A DNA stretch of 64,000 nt from Galdieria partita (lineage: Eukaryota; Rhodophyta; Bangiophyceae; Galdieriales; Galdieriaceae). The notes beneath the pieces are model-generated. The model was not told the origin of the DNA. It ran no database searches and was given only the letters and a program-made list of their open reading frames with translations. Where the stretch lies: assembly GCA_025991245.1 (NCBI GenBank), contig BQMJ01000076.1, forward strand, positions 1 to 64,000, written 5' to 3'. Below, in pieces: positions 1 through 11,340 of this stretch. Each line of letters starts with the position of its first letter. Position 1 is the stretch's first letter. The translations under genes and the position numbers were made by a program.

Positions 1-531
1 CCTAAATAAACCCTAATAAACCCTAATAAACCCTAAATAAACCCTAATAAACCCTAATAAACCCTAATAAACCCTAAATAAACCCTAATAAACCCTAATA
101 AACCCTAATAAACCCTAATAAACCCTAATAAACCCTAATAAACCCTAATAAACCCTAATAAACCCTAATAAACCCTAAATAAACCCTAATAAACCCTAAT
201 AAACCCTAAATAAACCCTAATAAACCCTAATAAACCCTAAATAAACCCTAATAAACCCTAATAAACCCTAATAAACCCTAATAAACCCTAATAAACCCTA
301 ATAAACCCTAATAAACCCTAAATAAACCCTAATAAACCCTAAATAAACCCTAATAAACCCTAATAAACCCTAATAAACCCTAATAAACCCTAATAAACCC
401 TAATAAACCCTAAATAAACCCTAATAAACCCTAATAAACCCTAATAAACCCTAATAAACCCTAATAAACCCTAATAAACCCTAATAAACCCTAATAAACC
501 CTAATAAACCCTAATAAACCCTAATAAACCC
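1..531. repeat. Telomeric repeat array, chromosome end
   Basis: About 53 head-to-tail copies of CCCTAATAAA run to base 531. Roughly nine units are 11 nt (CCCTAAATAAA), all in the distal 415 bases; the proximal 120 bases are uniform 10-mers. The C-rich strand reads 5' to 3' from base 1, so the G-rich strand TTTATTAGGG points off the left edge, as expected for a left chromosome end. The units look like an expanded relative of the plant TTTAGGG repeat. The 10/11 mixture suggests slippage on the telomerase template, which is inference. Confidence 0.95.
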
Positions 532-600
532 TAACAGAACCTAATAGATCCTAGTAAAACCTCAGTAAAACATCAGTAAAGCCTGAATAAGAAAGAAAAA
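532..600. repeat. Degenerate telomere-like transition
   Basis: Immediately inside the perfect array the sequence keeps the 10-base rhythm but accumulates changes (for example AACCTAATAGATCCTAGTAA), then fades into the first subtelomeric unit near base 597. This is the usual picture of old telomeric repeats no longer renewed by telomerase. Confidence 0.85.
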
Positions 601-2330
601 TGCATATTCTTTTCTGTCAGGCTACGTGTATTTTAAAGTTCACTGCTTCTGTTTACTTGAGTGCATCAGAGAAGAAAGTCCTTCAATTCTATCAAGCGTT
701 TTACTCGTGCTTCTTGTCTAATTAGTTAAGCCGCAAGTTTTTATAAAGGTTTTTCTAATGGCCATATGAGTTTTAGTTTGTTCTTCTTTTTGTTTGTGGA
801 TCTGGGTTTGATTGCGGGAACACTTAGAATCCCAAAAAAAATGTTTACATGTCATCGTTAATTATTTATCGGCCTTTTTTGCTTAGCTGTTCTTTTGGTG
901 TGTTGTGTCGAGTAAATATTTTACGCGGTTTGTTTCAATTTAAAACTTGTTTGGTTGATTTCAGCATTGTTACTTTTCTCTTTTATTGTCCAAACTCTAA
1001 AGCAAATTATTTGAGCTTTTATTACATTTTTTTTTTGTTCTTAGTTAAGGCTATATATATTCTCTAGAGAATCCTCGAGTTTTCTTACAATGGATGAATG
1101 TTCCTTTATTCATCCTGTTTATATTTTTCTATAGCATATGACTTTGGGTTAAAACAGTACTAAACCTAAATAAAACCTAATTGAACCTGATAAAAAGAGT
1201 TCCTATTGCCCTGTTTTATACCATCCGCATTTGAACAATTATCACTGTCTATGTCATATTGTTTTGTTAAAGAAAAAAGAGATGTTTTTCTATGAAGACC
1301 TTTACTTTTGCTATTAGTCTCTTAAAATTAGTCAATTTTAAATGATGCTTCTTGTTTTGCTAGTGATGAAATGACGTGCCTTGTGAGCCAGTTTTTTGTA
1401 TGTTTGTATTTGTTGTTCATTAAGGGAAGATCTGGAAATTTAAGGAAAATTTTAAGATGGTATTTTTAATTCAAAGCCGTTTCAAGTTAAGGATTTTCTC
1501 TGTTGCTTCGCAGTAGCTCGAAATAGTGAGCTTTTTAGACTTGTGAGCATTTTTTTCAATGGTTTCTTTTTGTTGTTATTAGCATCATTACCGTTCGTTC
1601 TTGATTGACCGAGTGGCACAGTAAATTAATTTTTTTCACATTATGATATTTTGCTTTGTCTGATATTTGTGCCAAATCTATTTGGCGTAAGATCCTTTTG
1701 GTTTCCAATATTGGATAATTTACCTTGAATCACCCTGTTAATATCTTTTAACAGTATTTGAATTTTTTGGTAAATATGCATATCCAACTTGAAATTATAC
1801 TCTAATCAAGCCTAATAAAACCAAAACGAGAAAAAAATGCTTATAGTTTTTAGCCAGGGCATACCTAGTTTTTCAATTTATTGCGCTCTAGTAGTCTCAA
1901 AGTAGGAGTGGGCAGAGTAAATTGTTTATGTCCGTTTTCTTATTTATGTTCTTTGCCAAAGAATGGTCACTTTTTTATTTTTTTTTTTTTTATGCTTGTT
2001 CGGCTACTGACCAAGTTTGTTTTCCTGTCAGTTAATTGTTGTTTTAGTTTTATTGGATTTGAAACTGGAGTTATTTTTTAGATTCCTCTTTTAGTTCAAA
2101 TTTCTTTGGAGTTCACACTTTTCTTCTTCTTTTGTATTGTTTTGAGATTTTAGGTGGTTCGTTTAAATGGTGCTCTTCTGGTGACGTTAGCTTAAGGCTC
2201 CAGCATTGTACGCGAACAGCTCGTCGCAACAATTGAGCAATCTGTCACTATTAACAATTTCATTTCTTTGTTTTTTGCTGTTTTCATCGTTGTTTTCAAG
2301 GATTGTCCCTTCTTTTTACTACTTTTCTAA
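597..2330. repeat. Subtelomeric unit A (short copy)
   Basis: First copy of a long subtelomeric repeat. Its start (AAAATGCATATTCTTTTCTG) matches the starts of the copies near 2331 and 6852, and its internal blocks near 1199, 1600 and 1835 recur at about 2930, 3300 and 3566 and again at about 7460, 7830 and 8091. It stops at about 2330, where the longer copies continue for another 2.8 kb, so it is a short version fused directly to unit B. Short open frames inside are not conserved between copies, so I call no gene. Confidence 0.8.
1161..1195. repeat. Interstitial telomere-like block
   Basis: TAAACCTAAATAAAACCTAA and following bases form three or four imperfect telomere-like units inside unit A, directly before a subrepeat start. 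Shorter equivalents lie at about 1803-1824, 3541-3556 and 12992-13018. Confidence 0.65.
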
Positions 2331-2890
2331 AATGCTTGCTCCCTTCTGCCAGGCTGCTCGTATTCTACAAGCCACTCATTTTTTTTCAAAAATGCATTAG
2401 AGAAGGCGCTTAATTCTATGAAGCTCTTTACCCTTGCTTCTAGTATAATCAATTATGTCGCAAATTTTTTATGAGTATTTTAAAGATGACGATGTGGCTT
2501 CTTTTATGAGCTCTTTTTGGTTTTGTTTCTTTTTGAGTTTTATTGCGAGAATGCTTCAAACGTAAAGAGAATGTTTACATTTTACTTTAAATCAGTGGTT
2601 GTCCTTTTGTGTTTAGGCATTTTTCTGTTGTCTTGTATTGATTGAAAATTTTAAGCGATTTTCTTAAATCCAATTTTTTTGTAGTAACTGTTATTTTGAC
2701 ATTGTCGTCTTTCATTGACCAAGTTGTAAATGAATTTTTAATGCTTTTATTACATATCAGTCTTCTTTGTTCTTCGTTGAAGCCTTATTTGTTGTGTAAA
2801 GTATACTCGAGTTTTCATATAATGGTTGAATGTGCCTTTATTTATCCTGTTAATATTTTTTTATAGTTTGTGACTTTGGATAAAAACAGC

Positions 2891-2926
2891 AATAAAACTT
2901 AATAAAACTTAATAAACCCAGATAAA
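2891..2926. repeat. Interstitial telomere-like block
   Basis: Three or four imperfect ten-base units of the AATAAAACTT/AATAAACCCA type in unit B, in the position equivalent to block 1161-1195 of unit A and again just before the subrepeat that starts near 2928. Confidence 0.65.
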
Positions 2927-5900
2927 AAAGCTCCCCTTGCCCTGTACCAAAACATCCGCATTTGAAAATTGATTATGTCCTCGGTCATCACAATGCATTA
3001 GAGAAGGAAAGTGAATTGGTTCTACCAAAACCTTTACTTTTGCTTTTAGTCATGTGAAAACAATGATTCTCAAACTGTGCTGCTTGTTTTGCCAGTGATA
3101 AAGTGACTTGTCTTGTGAACTATCTTTGCGTACGTTTGTATTTTGTGTTTGTTACTGGAAAACCTGGGAATTTATTGAAAATTTTAAGGCGCTATTTTTT
3201 GAACCTTTTATTGAATTGAAGCATTTCTGTTGCTTTTTAATAATTCGATATCGTGAGGTTTTTAGAAATTGTGAGTATTTTTCTTGATTCGTTCCTTTTT
3301 TGTTGTTATCAACATTATTACCGTCGTTCTTGATGGACTGAGTGGCACATCAAAGTGATAGAGTTTTTTTATATCATGATATTTTGCTTTGTCTAGTATT
3401 TTTGCCGAATCTATTTGGTGTATGATCCTTTTGGTTTCTTATATTGGATGAATTTACCTTGAATCACCCTGTTAATATGTTTTAACAGTATTTGAAATTT
3501 TAGGTAAATATGCATGTTTAAATTGAAATTATATCCTAAGGAAACCTAATAAAACTGAAGTAAGAAAAAAATGCTTATTGCTTTCAGCCACGACATTCAT
3601 AGTTTTTCAATTCATTGCACTCTAGTAGTCTCAAAATAGGAGTGTTCAGAGTAAATTGCTTATGTCTGTTTTCTTAGTTGTGTTCTTTGCCAAGAATAGT
3701 TACATATTATTTTATTTTATTTTTTTTGCTTGTTGTGCCACTAACCAAGTTTGGTTTCCTGTCAGCTACATTTTGTTTCAGTTTTTTTTGGAATTGAAAC
3801 TGGAGTAAGTTTTTAGATTGCTTCTTTTGTTCAAATTTTTTTTGGAGTTCACATTTTTGTGCTTCTTTTGTAATGTTTTGAGATTTTAGGTGGTTCGTTT
3901 GAATGCTACCCTTCAAGTGTCATAAGTGTAAGGCGTCAGCAATGTACGTGAACAAGTCGTTGCAACATTAGAGCAATCTGACACTATGAACATTTTCATT
4001 TCTTTGTTTTTTGCTGTGTTTATTGTTGTTTTCAAGAATTGTCCCTCCTTTTTTCTACTTTTCCTCCAATGAGAAAGAAATATTTTTTCTTCTGTATTTC
4101 AATGTCGTTTAGTTACTAAATTCAGTTTCATCAAAAGTATTGTATTTTTTCTCTGTGAGCAGTTTGCTGTAACTTTTTAACTTCGTTTTACACGGTCGAC
4201 AAATATCTGCAGGACGAGAACAGGTTCAAGGTATTGATGACGTAAGAAACATGTGGTATATGGAAATTCTTCAATGCATTCTCAAGTTTCTATTTCTCAA
4301 AATTCTTATTATACTATGGCTTTCTTATAAAATCGGTATTTTTATTGTTCCTTTGATAAACTTTAGAAACAAGTGTAGCCCTTATAATGCAAAGATTGCC
4401 TATTCCCCTTTGATGTATTGCATAAACTTCTCTTCAATACCTTTCCATAATGCCAAAATAAGAGACCTGAAACTGAACTGCTGTAATCTTTTTCTTCTTT
4501 CTTTTAATATTGTCATAAATTTTATAAATTCTTGAACTTTTTTATGCATTAATGACACAGTAATGTTTCTCACAAATTTCTCTTTTCATATAGGTTTGTA
4601 TGGGTATTACTTAGTAACGATATTGATATTTCTTTATTGATGTTTCTTATTAAGATCGTTGCTATCTTCAGTGCATACATAATAATAAGAGTTCAATTTG
4701 GGTAGTTTCGAAACTTCTGTTTCGATCGCTTCACCAATACCTTCATGGTTGAACCTTACCCTATGAAAATAGTCTTGAAAAATCTGTCTTAGATAGCAAA
4801 ATTTTAAGTAGTGCTTTTTGATCACTTTATTGCATTCTACGTTGCAGTGTTATTGAAAATGTAAACAATTGGTAGATAGTTTTTACTTTCTGACGGCCTA
4901 AAGGTACTGTTTGTTTCATTATGTAAGAACCCTTAACTTGAAATATAGTGTCGCTATACATATTTAGCAAAAAATATACAATGCTTATGGTATTCTTGGA
5001 TTTTCAAAAGCAAAACATTGTGTTTCGGTAAACTTTTCGATCCGCCTTTTATCTATTCTCAACAATGCCAAACTGAGAATCAATTTGTTTTTTTTTTAGT
5101 GTGAATTACTATGCCCTAGATTCTTGCTCAACTGTCGTTTTCTAAGAATGATTGAATTAGGAGATTCAATAGTCATATAGACTCTTAGTTCACAATTTAA
5201 AAAATGCAGCTTTTTGCTCCTTTTTCTTCTAGTATTACTGTCTGTTTTCCTTTTGTGTTTTATGTCTTATAACCCTTGAATGTGTAATGAAATTTTCCTA
5301 GGTTCTATTTCACCTATGTACTAAAATGTTCGAGGTGAGAATACATTGATTATTTTTATATACAGATTTGTTCTATTTTTCTTTTTACTAAATTTTGCAT
5401 TATCACCTACTATTTACCCCTGTGAACAACTAGGAATACTGATGCCATAAGGACAAATAATGTATTGAAGTTATTCAACTTTTTCACTTGGGCCAACCTC
5501 TTTAAATTCTTCCTTTTGCTATAGACTCTATTCGAGACGACATTTTTATCGCTCTTCTAATGAGCCCTAGATAATTTTAGAAAAACAGTTAAACCTTTTT
5601 TTTATTTGAAAAGACACGTTTTGCCATTTTTTCTAAAAAGCATGCGTTTTTCTCAATTCACTAGATAGTCGTAAAAGAATCTAATAGAGCATAAAATTAA
5701 GTGGTTTAGATTCGGTTAAATACTTTTGAAATTGTGTCAACATTCTTGATGATTTTTGTGATTTTGCTAAATTATTTCGAGTGACAAAATAATTCTTCCT
5801 TTGAAATCTTTTTGGAATCACCCCCACAGTTGTATTTGTATTGTATGTAAGCGATATTCAATTGTTCCATTTGTTTCACTTTTATTGAAGTTTTTCATTC

Positions 5901-6803
5901 TTTGGGGGAGCTGAGCAATTTGGTTATGAATTCGATATATTGCGAAATCTAAATCTGATAACTTTTTGCAGCTAACGTATTGCATGGCTTGTTTCACTAT
6001 AGTCGTTTTTGATATTGAAAAGCGACGGTTTTTCGAAAAGTAGAATCTTGCAACTGTAGGTTTTTACTATGGAGTATCTTTTATCAGACACCTTTTTTGT
6101 AAAAAAATTTTTTTGCTTTCTTATGGTAACTGGATCCATTGTGTTCTATTTTATGTTGATCGGCATAATATTATAAAGGAATTGTACTGTTGGTATATAT
6201 AATGAAGACAAAGCAAGTCACGCCTTTTCCATAAAGAAGCCTCAAATGAATTGAACCGTTAGCAATCTAGTCACAAAAGTTCAACTTTTGTCTGTAGCAT
6301 CTTCAATATTATATGCTTTATGTCAGTTTGACTATGCTTTGAATGACAGCTTGAAGAGAAACATATCTCTCAAGAGCACTTTTCTTCCATGAATTCGTTG
6401 CATTTTCTTTCTTGTTCTTTGAAATCATTCTGTTGTTCTTGCTTTTTCTCTTTAAATATATGAAATTTCTTTTGAGTATCTCAATTTGACATACGTACTG
6501 AATGAACTGTTTCCGACTAATATGATTGGTGTTTCTTTGAACATGTTCGATGGACTCTGCTTTTTACTTCCCCTTTTCACTGTCGACTAATGTCCATCCA
6601 TGAGAACAATTAGAGATTCTTATTCAATAAAGCAAGTAGTATATGGAATTTCTTCAATCTTTTTTAGAGATTCTATTTCTCCAAAGGCTTTTTATTCGAA
6701 GGTTTCTTTTAAAGTAGCTTTGTATTGTTCCTTTATTAAATACTTGAAAGAACCGTTATCAAGTCTTAATAAAAAATTTTTCTATTGTCCTCTGAGATAC
6801 GTC

Positions 6804-6848
6804 AAACCCCAATAGACCCTGGCCAATAGTAAACCTGAAACCTAAAAA
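6804..6848. repeat. Interstitial telomere-like block at the B/C junction
   Basis: Degenerate units such as ACCCCAATAGACCCTGGCCA sit exactly at the boundary between units B and C. This mirrors the degenerate telomeric stretch that precedes unit A at 532-600, so units A and C are both headed by decayed telomeric sequence. Confidence 0.65.
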
Positions 6849-6850
6849 AG

Positions 6851-9800
6851 GAAAAAATGCCCACTCCCTTCTGTCAGCCTACACATATTTTACAATTTAC
6901 TACATTTTTTCTCTTAATTGCATTTTAAACGAAAGTTTCTTAATTCTATCAAGCCTCTTCGTTTGCCTTTAGTCTAGTATAATTAGTCGCAAATTTCACT
7001 GAGTGTTTGGTGGCGTTTTGGAGACTGTTCTTGTGGGTTATTTTTCCATTATATTTGTATTTGTGATATATTGCATGAATACTTGGAAACGATAGGAAAA
7101 GTTTTGGTTTTGCTTTTAGCTACTGATTGTCCTTCTTTTGTTTAGGCATTTTTACGTCGTGTTGTGTTAATTTAAGATTTCAAGCAGTTTGCGTGATTGA
7201 AAATTTTTTTGGGATGATTGTTGCCTTGAAACTGTCGTCTTTCATTGATTTTGTTGCGGAGCTATTTATATTGGATTTTTTTATTTTTTTTTTTTTTTAC
7301 TTATTCTTGTTAACCGGTATCCATTTTATGAAGGATCCTCTTGCTTTGTTCTGATGGATAAATGTTTCTTTTTTTATCCTGTTAGTTTCTTTCTATAGTA
7401 TGTGACTTTTGTTAGAAACACTAATAAAATTAAAAAAAAGTAAGAAATCCTGCAATAAAATTCCTGTTGTCCTGTTCCAGGTCATTCGCATTTGAAGATT
7501 TATCAGGTTTTTGGAAATCTGAACGCATTGGAGAAAGAAAGCGCATTGGTTCTATCAAGACCTTTACTTTTGGTTTTAGTTTCGTAAAAGTAATTAATTC
7601 TCAAACTGTACTGCTTGTTTTGCCAGAGATCATATGACTTGCCTTGTGTGCTATTTCAGCGTATGTTTGCATTTGTTGTTTGCTACGGGTGTTTAGGTAA
7701 AATTTTCAGATGCTATTTTTTGTTCAAGGCCCTTTTGAGTTAAGGAATTTCTCTGTTGCTTTGCAATAATTCGAAATTTTGAGCTGTTTAGAAATTGTGA
7801 GCATTTTTTTTGAATGGTTGCCTTTTTGTTGTTATTGTTAGCATCATTAACTTCGTTCTTGATTGACTCATTGCAAATTAATTGTTTTTTTTTCATGTTA
7901 TGATATTTTGCTTTATGTGGTTTTTGTGCCGAAGCTAATTGGTGAAGTATCCTTTTGCTTTCTTATATTGGATGAATTTACCTTGATTCACCATGTTAAT
8001 ATCTTCCAATGGTATTTGAACTTTTAGGTAAGTATGCATATTTAACTTGAAAGTATACCCTAATGAAGTATTATAAAACCAAAATGAGGAAAAAATACTT
8101 ATTGCTTTTAGCCAAAACGTGCCTAGTTTTTCAATTCACTGAGCTCTAGTAGTCTCAAAGTCGGAGTGGGCAGAGTGAATTGTTTATGTCCGGTTTCTTA
8201 TTTATGTTTTTTGCCAACGAATAGTTACGTATTGTTTTATTTTTTTTGCTTTCTGTGCTACTGACCAAGTTTGGTCTCCTGTCAGCTACATCTTGTTTAG
8301 ACTTTTTTTGGATTGAAAACTATAGTTAGTTTTTTACATTCCTTCTTAAGTTCAAATTTTATTAAGAATGCACAATTTTCTGCTACTTTTGTATCGTTTT
8401 GAGATTCTAGGTAGTTCGTTTAAATGGTATCCTTCTGATGACGTTAGTTCAAGGTGCGAGCAATGTACGCGAACAGGTCATCGCAACATTAGAACAATCT
8501 GCCACTATGTAACATTTTCTTTTCTTTGTTTTGTGCTGTCTTCATTGCTGCATCCAAGAATTACTCCTTCTTTTCGCTACTTTTCCTCCAATGAGAAAAA
8601 CAACATTTTTTCTTCTGTATTTCTATCGGATATAGTTACTAAATTCCATTTCATCAAAGGTATTGTATTTTTTTTCTCTGTGAGCAGATTGCTGTAACTT
8701 TCTTACTTCGTTTCACACGGTTGAGAAATATCTGCCTGACGAGGACAGATTCATGGTACCAATGATGTAAAGAACAAGTGGTACATAAAAATTTCTCAAT
8801 ATATTCTCAAGTTTTCATTTCTTTAAAGGTTTTTTCTACGGCTTTTTTCTAAAATTGGTTTTGGTATTGTTCTTTTAGTAAACCGTATAAAGAAAGTCCT
8901 AAGCTGGTAATGCAAAAATTGCCTATTCCCCTTTGATATATTGCAGAAACTTCTCTTCAATACCGTTTTATAATGCCAATGCAATAGAACTGAAAATGAA
9001 ATGCTGAAATCTTTTCCTTTTTTTTAACTGTTGTCACAAGTTTTGAAATTTTAAAATTTTTATGCCTTGATGACATAGTAGCTTTTTCGTTGAATTTTTC
9101 TTTTTATATAGGTACTACATTGTAGAGATGATGTTCTTTGTTTACTGATTTTTCTTATTCAGATCGCTGCTGTCTGCAGTGCATACATAATAATAAGCTT
9201 TGAATATGGATAATTTCGAAACTTTTGTTTCAATGGTTTCGCCGAGATCTTCATGGTTGAACCTTACCTTATTAGAATCGTTTTTAGAAATTTGTCTTAT
9301 ATAGCAAAATTCTAAGTATTGTTATTTGGTCATTTTATTGTATTCTACGGTGCAATGCAATTGAAAATTTAACCATTTGGTGAAGGAATTTTGGCTTTCT
9401 GATAATTGAGAGAGACTGCTTGTTTCGTTTCATTCGGTAAATAGCCTATTACTTAAAATATAGTGTCGCTATACATCTTTAGCCAAAAGTAAACAATGCC
9501 TATGCTATTCTTGGATTCTCAGAAATAGAACTTTTTGTTTGGTGAGAAATTTTTTAAACTTTCTTTTATTTATTCTCAACAACGTCAAACTCCGAATCAA
9601 TTTGTTGGTTTTTCATGTGCGTACTCTTATGCCGTAGATTTTTGTTCTATTGTTATTTTATAAGAATGACTGAATTAGAAGATTTTATCATCGTTTAGGC
9701 TCTTTGTTCACATTTCAAAACGTTGACTTTCTTTATTCTTTCTCTTCTACTACTACTGTCTCTTTTTCTTTTGTGGTTTCTGTCTTATAATCCTTGAATG

Positions 9801-11340
9801 TGTAATGAAGTTTTCCTAGGTTTTATTATAGCTATGTACTAAACTGTTTGAGATAAGAATATATTGACTTTTTCTGTAGGCGGATTTGTTCTACTCTTTT
9901 TTTAACTAAATATTATCACCTACTGTTTACCCCTGTGAACAACTAGAAATATTGATGCCATAAAGGACAAATAATGTATTGAAATTCTTCAATTTTTTCA
10001 TATGGGCCGACCTCATTAAATTCTTTCTTTTTCTACAGACTCTATTTGAGACGACATTTTTATCGCTCTTCTAATGAACAGTAGATCATTTTAGAAAAAC
10101 AGTTAAATTTTTTTTTATTTGAAAACACACGACTTTCCATTTCTTTTTCTAAAAAGCATGCGTTTTTCTCAATTCACTAGATCGTCGTAACAGAATCTAA
10201 TAGAGTATAAAATTAAGTGGTGTAGATTCGGTTAAATTCTTTTGAAATTGTGTCAACATTCTTGAAGTTTTTTTTTGATTTTGCTAATTTATCTCGAGTG
10301 ACAAAGTAATTCTTCCTTTGAAGTCTTTTTGAAACCACCCCCACAGTTGTATTGGTGATATCCAATTGTTCCATTTGTTTCGCTTTTATTGAAGTTTTTA
10401 ATTTTTTGGGGGAGCTGAGCAATTTGGTTATGAATTTGATGTATTGCGAAATCTAAATCTGGAAATTTTTACACCTAGCGTATTGCATGGCTTGTTTCAC
10501 TATAGTCGTTTTTGATATTGAAAAGCGACAGTTTTTCGAAAAGTCGAATCTTGCAACTGTTGGTTGTTACTATGTGGTATCTTTTATCAGACACTTCTTT
10601 TTTGTAAAAAAAATTTTTTTTCTTTCTTATGGTAACTGCATCCATTTTGTTCTATTTTATGTTGATCGACATTATATTATACACAAATTGTACTGTTGAT
10701 ATATATAAGAAAGATAAAGCAAGCCATGCATTTGCCATAAACAAGCCTCAAATGAATTAAAACGTAAGCAATCTAGCCACAAAAATTCAATGTTCTTCTG
10801 TAGCAACTTGAATATTACATGCTTTATGTCAGTTTGACTATGCTTTGAATAACAGCTTGTAGGGAAACATATCTCTCAAGAGCACCTTTCCTCCATGAGT
10901 TTGTTGTATTTTTATTCTTGTTCTTTGAAATCATCCTGTTGTTTTTGTTTCTTTCCTTCTTAAATATATAAAATTTCTCTTAAGTATTTCAATTTGACAT
11001 AAGTACTGGATTGTTTCCGACTGAGAACATCGGAGGCTTTTCTTTGAACATGCATTTTGGACACTTCTTACTATCTTTTGCATTGTCGGTTAATGTCCGC
11101 TCAAGAGAAAAATTAGAGATATACTTATTCAATAAAGACAAGTAGTATATTAGAATTCTTTAACTTTCTAGAGATTCTATTTCTCTTGCTGTCTTTCTTT
11201 TCTCTATGGGTTATTTTCAAAATCGATATCTTTATCGTTCACTTATTAGTCTATAAGTGTACCAGAGAAAGAAACGTTACAAAGGTCTAATAAAAAAAGA
11301 ATTGTCTAGTGTCCTCTGACATACGTCACGTGCTTTCCTT
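6851..11340. repeat. Subtelomeric unit C (about 4.5 kb)
   Basis: Second full-length copy, in direct tandem with unit B. It ends near 11340, where the block around 11310 corresponds to that around 6786 in unit B. Together the units occupy about 10.7 kb. Direct tandem copies next to a telomere are typical of subtelomeric repeats maintained by ectopic recombination, which is general knowledge. I see no gene inside. Confidence 0.85.

Larger units (their letters stand above)
2331..6850. repeat. Subtelomeric unit B (about 4.5 kb)
   Basis: Full-length copy of the subtelomeric unit. It matches unit C along its length at a nearly constant offset of about 4.52 kb: for example the blocks beginning near 4113, 4941, 5420, 5975 and 6603 recur near 8635, 9456, 9934, 10476 and 11105. 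Similarity looks high but not perfect, with many small indels. The + strand is very T-rich. No open frame is shared intact with unit C, so the unit appears non-coding. Confidence 0.85.

Noticed and set aside
4634-4825. Minus-strand frame of 63 codons with YYYVCTEDSN that looks protein-like
   Set aside because: The corresponding stretch of unit C near 9150-9340 does not keep the frame, so it is probably chance.
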